Positions 15,405 to 22,254 of a stretch of DNA of 26,145 nt are shown here, piece by piece; position 1 is the first letter of the stretch, and every line of letters begins with the position of its first letter. A program made the translations under genes and the position numbers. Source of the DNA: Stenotrophomonas maltophilia (GTDB lineage Bacteria; Pseudomonadota; Gammaproteobacteria; Xanthomonadales; Xanthomonadaceae). The stretch is taken from NCBI GenBank assembly GCA_002387845.1, contig DGLB01000047.1, forward strand, positions 1 to 26,145, written 5' to 3'. A model generated the notes under the pieces. That model had not been told where the DNA came from and ran no database searches. It saw only the letters and a program-made list of their open reading frames with translations.

Positions 15405-15422
15405 CGATGACGGGGGTCAACG
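15405..15422 (+). promoter_or_regulatory. Leader box copy 2, upstream of the second repeat gene
   Basis: Exact second copy of CGATGACGGGGGTCAACG, 43 nt before ATG 15448 and 20 nt after the end of repeat gene 1. The short TGAC-N4-GTCA inverted repeat is conserved. Sequences between box and start codon differ apart from the TGGAG ribosome-binding site. Confidence 0.55.
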
Positions 15423-15447
15423 CTTCATGTTCTGGAGTAAACCAGAG

Positions 15448-16673
15448 ATGGCCAAGCACACAAACCACAGCACGCAGATCGAAATCGGCTTCACACCTGC
15501 TTCGCTCTACCCGCCCGATAACCCGGCAGCACCTTTGCCATCATGACAACGCCACTGAGAGACCTTCAGCGGGGCGATTTCGACTATCTGCTCAATGGCA
15601 AGCCGGGTGCGGTGCCGGGCATCGCCCTGGATACAGCGGGCCCCTTCGGCATCGTGAAGGTGGATACCTGGTTCCGGCAGAACTACAAGACGCCTTGGCC
15701 CGCACTTCTGGAGGTACGTTACCTGCAGAACGGCGTGGCGGTGAGCAGCGGCGTTCTCGAGCTGCTGGATCTGCGTCAAGCAACGCCGGCACGCATGCGG
15801 GTGGACGTGTCGAACACCCTGCAGATCAAACCCGCGCCCTACCTTGCATTCACTGATTTCGTGGTCACCCTCTTCGACGCAGATGGCATTCCCTTCCCCG
15901 TGGATCCCACCGGCTGGTCACTGCATGTCGTCGATCCACCCGAAGGTGTGGAACCCTACGGCCAGAACCAGCTCATGGTCCGGGCCCATGCACCGCACGG
16001 CCCAATCGCGGTGAGGGTTTCGTCGCAAGGCTTCGAGGAAACGGTCACCATCACCTTGATCGCCGCACCCGGCATACAGTCTGGCAGCCTTTACTGCGAA
16101 CCGGACGCACTGTACGTTCCGACCTCGACCCCGCATGGCAGCGGCGTGATGATCAAAGCGAAACAGCCCGGGAGCACGCTCGATTTCACCCTCAACGGTG
16201 TCCCCGGCGACGTAACCGGGATCTCACTGGAAACCAGGCATGACGTCAGTTTCATCATCGTCGACGCGCAATTTGGGGCGGGCTACACCGGACCCTGGCC
16301 CGCGCTGATCGAGATCAGGGAATGGCGCGGCGACATCATCATCGACACCGCAGCACTCCGACTACTCGACCCCCGCAACGCGCTGGTGGAAAGGATCACG
16401 GCCAGCCTGAAGCCGCACTCCATCCCACTGGGCGCGACACCGGGCTGGACGGCCACCTGCTGGCTCGGCGTCCGCATGTACGACCTGGAAGGCACCGCCC
16501 TGCCGCCGTCGATACCGTGGAAGACCCGGCTGCTGGACACGCCACCCGGCGTGAGTGTGGTCGACAACACGGTTCTGATCACACACGAGGCTCGTCCGGG
16601 CAACGTCCGGGTGGTTGCAGAGGCCCCCAATGGCGTTCATGGATACGCAACGCTGCAGCTGACCGGCACGTGA
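15448..16673 (+). pseudogene. Repeat-family gene 2 (two A-B units), frameshifted near its start
   Basis: Paralogue of the preceding gene. ATG 15448 has TGGAG (15433-15437) upstream and opens 32 codons that include ASLYPPDN, the start of an A module, and then end at TGA 15546. The rest of the A module is in another frame. Adding one C to the CCC at 15522-15524 gives LYPPDN-PGSTFAIMTTP and joins the frame running to 16673. The restored protein would have 408 residues, close to the 417 of gene 1. It contains A3 (FDYLLNGKPGAVPG, YKTPWPALLEVRYL, LLDLR), B3, A4 (LDFTLNGVPGDVTG, YTGPWPALIEIREW, RLLDPRN) and B4 (VLITHEARPGNVRVV). No signal peptide is seen. A terminator follows at 16703. The break may be real decay, an error, or a leader peptide coupled to the next start. 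Confidence 0.7.
15543..16673 (+). CDS. Longest intact reading frame of repeat gene 2
   Basis: As written, an uninterrupted 376-residue frame begins at ATG 15543, which overlaps the TGA of the 32-codon upstream frame (ATGA at 15543-15546). There is no ribosome-binding site of its own, so translation would depend on coupling to the upstream peptide. It holds most of A3 plus B3, A4 and B4. Because the missing LYPP start of A3 lies in the other frame just upstream, I favour a frameshifted full-length gene over a genuine start here. Confidence 0.5.
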   Translation: MTTPLRDLQRGDFDYLLNGKPGAVPGIALDTAGPFGIVKVDTWFRQNYKTPWPALLEVRYLQNGVAVSSGVLELLDLRQATPARMRVDVSNTLQIKPAPYLAFTDFVVTLFDADGIPFPVDPTGWSLHVVDPPEGVEPYGQNQLMVRAHAPHGPIAVRVSSQGFEETVTITLIAAPGIQSGSLYCEPDALYVPTSTPHGSGVMIKAKQPGSTLDFTLNGVPGDVTGISLETRHDVSFIIVDAQFGAGYTGPWPALIEIREWRGDIIIDTAALRLLDPRNALVERITASLKPHSIPLGATPGWTATCWLGVRMYDLEGTALPPSIPWKTRLLDTPPGVSVVDNTVLITHEARPGNVRVVAEAPNGVHGYATLQLTGT

Positions 16674-16680
16674 CGCCAAG

Positions 16681-16702
16681 GCCGGCCAACGGCCGGCGCT
16701 AC
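16681..16702 (-). repeat. GTAG-type REP, inverted, after repeat gene 2
   Basis: GCCGGCC-AAC-GGCCGGC followed by GCTAC, a GTAG-headed hairpin in reverse orientation. It lies between the stop codon of repeat gene 2 and the terminator. Confidence 0.75.
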
Positions 16703-16730
16703 AGGGCCGGGAGAGAACCCGGCCCTTTCT
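16703..16730 (+). terminator. Terminator of repeat gene 2
   Basis: AGGGCCGGG-AGAGAA-CCCGGCCCT (16703-16711, 16718-16726) followed by TTCT. The T-run is short but on the plus strand; the minus side lacks one, so it is not a good terminator for the porin gene. Confidence 0.7.
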
Positions 16731-16738
16731 GATCGCGC

Positions 16739-18172
16739 TTAGAACGCCACCTGCAACCGCGTGTTGAACGTGGTGCCTTCGTCCTTGCCCTGCACCGCGC
16801 CGGTCGGGTTGTCGGTCTGCCAGCGGATCACGTCGAACATCACACGGCTGTAGTCGTTGAGGTACCAGTTCGCGCCCACGGTCCAGGCGTGACCGGTGCC
16901 GCCGGTCGGCAGCTCCGCGTAGTCCACGTCCTCGTAGCGCCCGCGCAGCTCCCAGGCACCGCGGCCACCGCTGGTGACCGGATCTTCCACCTTCACCTTG
17001 CCCCAGGTGCCGGCCTTGGCCGAGTACGAAGGTGCCGCACCGCCGAGGAACCAGCCCGCCGACACCGCCCATGCCTCGTGATCGAGGTCGTAGCGACCGC
17101 TGGCGTCCGCCCCGCGCAGGTTGCGCGTGCCCCACTCGCCCGTGGCCCAGCCCTGCCTGAAGAAGCCGGCCGCTTCCAGGCCCCAGGCGGTGCTGCGGTC
17201 GGTACCGATCAGGGTGCCCGGGGTGATCTTGACCAGGTCGTTGAAGTGCCCGGCAATCGCCGAGCTGCGCAGCACACCGGTGGAACCGGCCGCGATCTCC
17301 TCATGGAAGGCCCACGCGCCGAGGTGCACCGTCGCCGCCTTGCTGGCGATCGGATTGAAGTGCACGCGGGTGGCCCAGGTCTGGCTGTCGTTGTTGTCAC
17401 CGGCGTTGTTGAGGTCGTTGCCGGCGACCGACAGGCTGGCGTGCCAACCCTTGCCGTACACGCGCTCGGTCAGGCCCACCCCGAACAGGCCGCGCTGCGG
17501 CAGCATCAGCGTGCCCACCACGTTACGGTCCGGGAACGGGGTGTTGGAGGTGCTGCTGGAACCGTCGATGCCGCGATCGTTGAGGCGGTTACCCACGGTA
17601 AGATCGGCCGCCTGGCCGAACAGCTTGTGGTCGAATGTGGCGTAGACGGATTTCCACGCCACGTCGTTGTCGGCGAAGTCACCCTCCACCGCCCAACCCA
17701 GAATGCCGTAGCGACCTTCCGCGCCCAGACGCACCGAGCGGATCTCGGTACCGGACACGTTGCGCGCACTGGCATCGGAGCCGTCGGTGCTGGAACCGTC
17801 GACGAACAGGCGACCACGCGGACGGAAGCTCACGTTGCCATCGGCGCTGGTGAACTCCGGTGCGCCTTTCGACCACGACACCTTCGGGGCCTTGGATTGC
17901 TGCGTTTCCAGCTTCGCTACGCGGGTCTCCAGTTCGGGCGCTGCACTGGCTGCAGGCACGGCGGTCGCGGTCGCGGCGCTGTTGCCTTCCAGCGCATCAA
18001 GGCGCGACTGCAACTGCTGGATCTGCTGGGCCTGCTGCTGCACCAGTGCGGTGAGCTCGGCCTGGGTCAGCGGAGCCGGCGGGGTGGACTGCGCGGCGGC
18101 GTGGCCGCTGGCCAGCAGCAGGCCAAGCGCCACCGTCAGCGCTGCGCGGGGCAGCACGGGATGCGTCTTCAT
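16739..18172 (-). CDS. OprO/OprP-type anion porin
   Basis: Outer-membrane beta-barrel porin of 477 residues in the phosphate-selective porin O/P family. The signal peptide covers about 1-27 (MKTHPVLPRAALTVALGLLL, cleavage near HAAA-Q). A Gln-rich coiled coil (about 34-60, QQQAQQIQQLQSRLDALEG) is typical of the family N-terminus. The barrel begins around VSFRPRGRLFVDGSSTDG and ends in the outer-membrane signature LQVAF with terminal Phe. Start 18172 has GGAGA at 18185-18181 and the signal peptide; the longer frame to 18274 has neither. It lies 111 nt downstream of the ABC permease on the same strand, with a strong hairpin between. The context suggests that it admits the substrate of that importer; whether it is phosphate-specific cannot be told. 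Confidence 0.9.
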   Translation of the reverse strand: MKTHPVLPRAALTVALGLLLASGHAAAQSTPPAPLTQAELTALVQQQAQQIQQLQSRLDALEGNSAATATAVPAASAAPELETRVAKLETQQSKAPKVSWSKGAPEFTSADGNVSFRPRGRLFVDGSSTDGSDASARNVSGTEIRSVRLGAEGRYGILGWAVEGDFADNDVAWKSVYATFDHKLFGQAADLTVGNRLNDRGIDGSSSTSNTPFPDRNVVGTLMLPQRGLFGVGLTERVYGKGWHASLSVAGNDLNNAGDNNDSQTWATRVHFNPIASKAATVHLGAWAFHEEIAAGSTGVLRSSAIAGHFNDLVKITPGTLIGTDRSTAWGLEAAGFFRQGWATGEWGTRNLRGADASGRYDLDHEAWAVSAGWFLGGAAPSYSAKAGTWGKVKVEDPVTSGGRGAWELRGRYEDVDYAELPTGGTGHAWTVGANWYLNDYSRVMFDVIRWQTDNPTGAVQGKDEGTTFNTRLQVAF

Positions 18173-18246
18173 GGGTTCTCTCTCCAACCCGCCGGCGCGG
18201 GACCTGGCGGGCGAATTGCAATGATGCGGGGGGAATGTTTCCAGGC

Positions 18247-18276
18247 ACGTGACGCCGGGGGTTCCCGGCGTCACGT
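18247..18276 (-). repeat. Strong hairpin between permease and porin genes
   Basis: Perfect 13-bp inverted repeat ACGTGACGCCGGG / CCCGGCGTCACGT with loop GGTT. It starts 7 nt beyond the permease stop codon. No T-run follows on the minus strand. It may attenuate or protect mRNA and so set a different dosage for the porin than for the transporter. Confidence 0.6.
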
Positions 18277-18283
18277 CACGCGA

Positions 18284-19060
18284 TCAGCTGGTCGCGCCCT
18301 GCTGTGCGTTCGGACGCCAGGTGATGACGCGGTTCTCGACGATGTCCAGCATCCAGTCGATCACCAGCACGAAGGCGGCCAGGATGATGATGCCGGCGAA
18401 CACGCCCACCGCATTGAAGTTGCCTTCGGCCTGCGCGATCAGGTAGCCGAGGCCCGCCGAAGCGCCCAGGTACTCACCGATGATGGCACCCACCACCGCG
18501 AAGCCCACCGAAGTGCGCAGCGAGGACAGGATCCAGCTGGCCGCCGCCGGGAAGTACACGTGGCGCAGCAGGTCGCTGCGGCCCGCGCCGAGGATGCGCG
18601 CATTGGCCAGCACCACCGGGTTCACTTCGCGCACGCCCTGCATGGCGTTGAAGAAGGTGGTGAAGAACACCAGCGTCACCGCCAGCGCCACCTTCGACCA
18701 CAGACCCAGGCCCAGCCACAGCACGAAGATCGGAGCCAGCACCACGCGCGGAATCGCGTTGAAGCCCTTGATGAAGGGATCCAGGATGCGCGCCGAGCGA
18801 CGGCTCAGGCCCAGCCACACGCCACCGGCCACACCCAGCGCGGTACCGATCAGGTAGCCCAGCGCGGTTTCGGTCAGGGTGATGTACACATGCTGGTAGA
18901 ACGAGGTGTCCGACAGCCAGGTCCATGCCTGCTTGGCGATGGCCATGGGGGCCGGGAAGAAGAACGGGTCGATCCAGCCCAGGGCGATACCGCCCTCCCA
19001 GCCGCCGAATACCGCGAGGACCAGCGCAATCTGGATGAATTTGTCAGTCCTGGCGTGCAT
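18284..19060 (-). CDS. ABC transporter permease, SsuC/TauC-like
   Basis: Inner-membrane permease of 258 residues with about six hydrophobic segments, starting at IQIALVLAVFGGW. The EAA loop contacting the ATPase is visible in VREVNPVVLANARILGAGRSDLLRHVYFPAA, and GFAVVGAIIGEYLGASAGLGYLI is typical of the nitrate/sulfonate/taurine branch. ATG 19060 is chosen because GGAG at 19071-19068 is 7 nt away and MHARTDKF leads into the first membrane helix. This start overlaps the ATPase gene by 17 nt, indicating coupled translation. A longer frame to 19255 would lie mostly inside the ATPase gene. Confidence 0.92.
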   Translation of the reverse strand: MHARTDKFIQIALVLAVFGGWEGGIALGWIDPFFFPAPMAIAKQAWTWLSDTSFYQHVYITLTETALGYLIGTALGVAGGVWLGLSRRSARILDPFIKGFNAIPRVVLAPIFVLWLGLGLWSKVALAVTLVFFTTFFNAMQGVREVNPVVLANARILGAGRSDLLRHVYFPAAASWILSSLRTSVGFAVVGAIIGEYLGASAGLGYLIAQAEGNFNAVGVFAGIIILAAFVLVIDWMLDIVENRVITWRPNAQQGATS

Positions 19061-19877
19061 AGCTCTTCTCCACTTCGCCGCGCAGGCAGGCCCAGATGTC
19101 GCGGTACAGGTCGGTAAAACGTTCGTCGAGCTTGATCTCGGCAACGTTGCGGGGGCGTTCCAGGTCGACGTCGAAGCTGCGCACGACGCGGCTGGACGGG
19201 CCCGAGGACAGCACCACCACGCGGTCGCCCAGCGCGATGGCTTCTTCCAGGTCATGGGTGATCAGAATCACCGAGCGGCGATCTTCCTGCCACAGGCGCA
19301 GCAGTTCGTTCTGCATCAGGTGGCGGGTGTGGATGTCCAGCGCCGAGAACGGCTCGTCCATCAGGATCACCTTCGGCTCCACGATCAGCGCCTGCGCCAT
19401 CTGCACGCGCTTGCGCTGGCCGCCGGAAAGCTGGTGCGGGTAGCGGTGCTCGAAGCCGGTCAGACCCACCTTGGCCAGCCAGGTGGTGACCTTCTGCTTG
19501 CGCTCGGCTTCGCTCACGCCGCGGAACTTCAGCCCCAGTTCGACATTCTGGTACGCGGTCTTCCAGGGCAGCAGCGCATCCTGCTGGAACAGATAGCCCA
19601 CCGACTCCTGCACCCCGTTGACCACGCGGCCGTCGATGCTGACGTCACCGGCGCTGGGCTTGAGCAGCCCGGCCACGGAATTGAGGATGGTGCTCTTGCC
19701 GCACCCGGTGGGGCCGACAATGGCGAGGAACTCGCCATTGCCCACCTGGATGTCGACCTCACGAACGGCAGTGAAGTCGCCGAAGGACATGGTGACCTGG
19801 TTGATCGCAACCATGGTCTGTGCAGGCTCCAGCTGCGGTGCGCCGTTGAGCTTGCGCACGGTGGCATTGGTGGCCAT
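19044..19877 (-). CDS. ABC transporter ATP-binding protein, SsuB/TauB-like
   Basis: ATPase of 277 residues powering the importer. It has Walker A GPTGCGKS (55-62), Q-loop FQQDALLPW (97-105), signature LSGGQ (150-154), Walker B VILMDEP (170-176), D-loop SALD and switch H208 (LITHD). The sequence AYQNVELGL after the Q-loop is typical of the taurine/nitrate/sulfonate group. GGAGG at 19888-19884 lies 6 nt before ATG 19877. The gene follows the substrate-binding protein after 13 nt and overlaps the permease by 17 nt. The substrate cannot be deduced from the ATPase. Confidence 0.95.
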   Translation of the reverse strand: MATNATVRKLNGAPQLEPAQTMVAINQVTMSFGDFTAVREVDIQVGNGEFLAIVGPTGCGKSTILNSVAGLLKPSAGDVSIDGRVVNGVQESVGYLFQQDALLPWKTAYQNVELGLKFRGVSEAERKQKVTTWLAKVGLTGFEHRYPHQLSGGQRKRVQMAQALIVEPKVILMDEPFSALDIHTRHLMQNELLRLWQEDRRSVILITHDLEEAIALGDRVVVLSSGPSSRVVRSFDVDLERPRNVAEIKLDERFTDLYRDIWACLRGEVEKSYARQD

Positions 19878-19890
19878 GGGTTACCTCCGC

Positions 19891-20946
19891 TTAGTTCTGG
19901 GCAGCCGGGGTCGAAGCGCTGGCGCGTTCGACGAAGGCATTGGTGTAGGTCTTGGACAGGTCGATATCGTGGTTGGCCACGTCCGTGTTGAACTCGCGCA
20001 GCACCTTCAGCGGCGTTTCCAGATCGGCCGGGGTGAAGTGGCCGTCGGTGGTGAAGATGGCGCGGGCGTTCTCCACCGCACGGGCATAGGTCGCGCGGTC
20101 GCCGGAGACATAGCTGTCCGGCAGTGCGGCGACGATGTCTTCGGCGCTGTTCTCGGCAATGAACTTCAGCGCCTTCTGCTCGGCACGCGCGATCTTCTCG
20201 GCCGCGTCCGGGCGCTGGTCCAGGAAGCTCTGGTTGGCGTACATCACCGAGGTCGGGTACAGGCCGCCGTAGACCTGACGGGCACCTTCGTCGCTGCGCG
20301 CGTCGATGATGATCTTGCCGACCTTGCGTTCGGTGATCAGCGTCGCCGCCGGATCGTAGTTCACCAGCAGGTCGATCTTGCCCTGCTCCAGCGCGGCCAC
20401 GGCGGCTGCGCCCGAACCGACGCCGATCAGCGAGATGCTGTCCACCGGGATGTCATGCTGGGCCAGGAAGTGGCGCACGAAGAAGTCCGACGATGACCCC
20501 GGTGCGGTGATACCCACTTTCTGGCCCTTGATCGTTTCCGGACGCGCCGGGTCGAAGGTCGCATTGTCGCGGCCGGCCATCACCAGGCCGGAGTTGCGCG
20601 ACAGCAGCACGAAGGCGACAACGTCCTTCTGCTTGGCCTGCATCTGGATGGTGTGGTCATAGAAGCCCACCGCCACGTCGGTGGAGTTGGCGACCAGCGC
20701 CTGCAGCACCTTGGAACCGCCCTGGGCGAAGTTCTCGGTCTTCACCTCAAGGCCCACTTCCTTGAAGTAGCCCTTGGAATCGGCAATGAAGAACGGCAGG
20801 TTGTTGAGGTTGTACGACCCCACGCTGATCCGGACCGGGGCGCTGTCGCCGCCGCTGGCAGCGGCACCTTCGCCGCCGGATTTGCCACAGCCGGCAACAG
20901 CCAGGCTTGCCGCGACCAGCGCGGTCATCAGAAATCGCTTGTACAT
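19891..20946 (-). CDS. ABC transporter substrate-binding lipoprotein, SsuA/NMT1-like
   Basis: A 351-residue binding protein with a lipoprotein signal: lipobox LAVAGC puts the modified cysteine at C20, followed by a Gly/Ser-rich tether. The mature domain has ISVGSYNLNNLPFFIADSKGYF (about 40-61), GLEVKTENFAQGGSKVLQALVANSTDVAVGF, and IKGQKVGITAPGSSSDFFVRHFL. This layout is that of the NMT1/THI5-like and SsuA family, which binds sulfonates, nitrate, pyrimidine precursors or aromatic acids. GGGAGGG just upstream (20958-20952) is a strong ribosome-binding site. The gene is 93 nt downstream of the isomerase gene. The ligand is unknown. Confidence 0.93.
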   Translation of the reverse strand: MYKRFLMTALVAASLAVAGCGKSGGEGAAASGGDSAPVRISVGSYNLNNLPFFIADSKGYFKEVGLEVKTENFAQGGSKVLQALVANSTDVAVGFYDHTIQMQAKQKDVVAFVLLSRNSGLVMAGRDNATFDPARPETIKGQKVGITAPGSSSDFFVRHFLAQHDIPVDSISLIGVGSGAAAVAALEQGKIDLLVNYDPAATLITERKVGKIIIDARSDEGARQVYGGLYPTSVMYANQSFLDQRPDAAEKIARAEQKALKFIAENSAEDIVAALPDSYVSGDRATYARAVENARAIFTTDGHFTPADLETPLKVLREFNTDVANHDIDLSKTYTNAFVERASASTPAAQN

Positions 20947-21039
20947 CTATCCCTCCCAGGATGTGCTGCTACGTGTAACGGTGTTTCGGTGGAGGGCGGA
21001 AGGTCGTGCCAGGGGCGCGGCCTGCCGTCCAGGGTCAGG

Positions 21040-22146
21040 TCATGCCGCTGAAGTCCATTGCGTGGTTTCGGTGGCAATCGGCGTGGTGGCGAACACCCGG
21101 CCTTCGAACAGGCGGCGGGCCGTGCGTACCACGCTGGCCACAACCGGCGCGTGTTCCGAGCTGCGACTCAAGCCCACGTCCAGGGCACCGCTCGGATGTT
21201 CGAGAGTAATCAAAGTGGGCACTGCGTCACACCCGACAAACGTGTTAGCCAACGTGCCCGGGGTCGCAACCGCCGTTGCAATGCCTACGCCGCCGGTGAT
21301 CGCCAGCGCCGTATGGCATTGATGTGGCATGAAATAGCGCACCTGCAGGGTGCCGCCATGTTGCGGTGCGGAAAGCAAAACGGGTTTAGGAATCACCTTG
21401 CTGCCGGCATCGGCGATACCCATGCGTTCGCCCGCCTGGATGCGAATGGCTTCCATCCGCGTCATCAGATCGCGATTCGCGTTGAGTTCGGCCGGTGTTT
21501 CACCGCCCTGCACACCCAGGTCGCTGGCGCGGATGAGCACCATCGGCATCGCACAATCAATCAGGCTGACATCGGCACCGTCGATCTGTTCCATCGCATG
21601 CCCGCTGGGCAACAGCTTGCCGGTGCGGGCACCTGCTGCATCGAGAAATGCGAGCTGCACCGGCGCGGCACCGCCGGGTGCGCCGGCGATCTGCGTGTCA
21701 CCGCGATACACCACCTGACCATGCGGCGTTTCCACCGTAGCCACGATCACCTTGCCGGTGTTGACGTTGTGGATGCGCACTTCGGTGCGCGGATGATGAC
21801 CCTGCACCAGGCCCCGTTCGATGGCGTACGGGCCTACGGCGGCCAGCATGTTGCCGCAGTTCGGCGAGGTATCCACCAACCGCTGCTCCACCTTCACCTG
21901 CGCGAACAGGTAGTCCACGTCGGCATCCGCGCGGCTGGCCTTGTCGATGATCGCCACCTTGCTGGTGAGGGCATTGCCGCCGCCGATACCGTCGATCTGC
22001 AGAGGGTGGCCGGAGCCCATCACTTCCACCAGCAGGCGGTCGCGGGCGGCGATGTCACGGGGCAGGTCCGAGGCCAGGAAGAACGGGCCCTTGGAGGTGC
22101 CGCCGCGCATGAGCACGCAGGGAATGCTGGGAAGATCGTTGGACAT
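21040..22146 (-). CDS. PrpF/GalD-family isomerase (4-oxalomesaconate tautomerase-like)
   Basis: A 368-residue member of the PrpF family (diaminopimelate-epimerase fold). Family members interconvert double-bond isomers of tricarboxylates such as 2-methylaconitate, 4-oxalomesaconate or methylitaconate. Visible motifs are RGGTSKGPFF (14-23), QIDGIGGGNALTSKVAI (50-66), SPNCGNML (94-101) and a late HPSG. K63 and C97 are 34 residues apart, the same spacing as the K73/C107 pair reported for Shewanella PrpF, from memory. Overall it recalls GalD of Pseudomonas putida. ATG 22146 starts just before the motif region; its ribosome-binding site is poor, but a longer frame would run into the divergent lysR gene. 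It heads a minus-strand run with an ABC importer and porin. No other gallate-pathway gene is in the window, so the substrate may differ from GalD's. Confidence 0.9.
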   Translation of the reverse strand: MSNDLPSIPCVLMRGGTSKGPFFLASDLPRDIAARDRLLVEVMGSGHPLQIDGIGGGNALTSKVAIIDKASRADADVDYLFAQVKVEQRLVDTSPNCGNMLAAVGPYAIERGLVQGHHPRTEVRIHNVNTGKVIVATVETPHGQVVYRGDTQIAGAPGGAAPVQLAFLDAAGARTGKLLPSGHAMEQIDGADVSLIDCAMPMVLIRASDLGVQGGETPAELNANRDLMTRMEAIRIQAGERMGIADAGSKVIPKPVLLSAPQHGGTLQVRYFMPHQCHTALAITGGVGIATAVATPGTLANTFVGCDAVPTLITLEHPSGALDVGLSRSSEHAPVVASVVRTARRLFEGRVFATTPIATETTQWTSAA

Positions 22147-22164
22147 ACGTGTGGTAGATTGATG

Positions 22165-22193
22165 CTTATAGCGGATGAATATCACCCTGTGAT
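22165..22193 (-). promoter_or_regulatory. Divergent promoter region with LysR-type operator
   Basis: ATCAC-CCT-GTGAT (22181-22193) is a perfect palindrome, and with the preceding T fits the LysR T-N11-A pattern (22180-22192). On the minus strand TATAAG at 22170-22165 is a candidate -10 box of the isomerase gene; the palindrome covers the corresponding -35 region. This is the expected place for a LysR activator to act. Confidence 0.6.
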
Positions 22194-22254
22194 TCGATAC
22201 TGGCATGACCCCGATTGATCTGTGAATTGTTCTTTTTTGGATTATTGATACGCC

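Noticed and set aside
16889..19117. 742-residue plus-strand frame over the porin and permease
   Set aside because: It spans two convincing minus-strand genes and their intergenic hairpin and has no family features.
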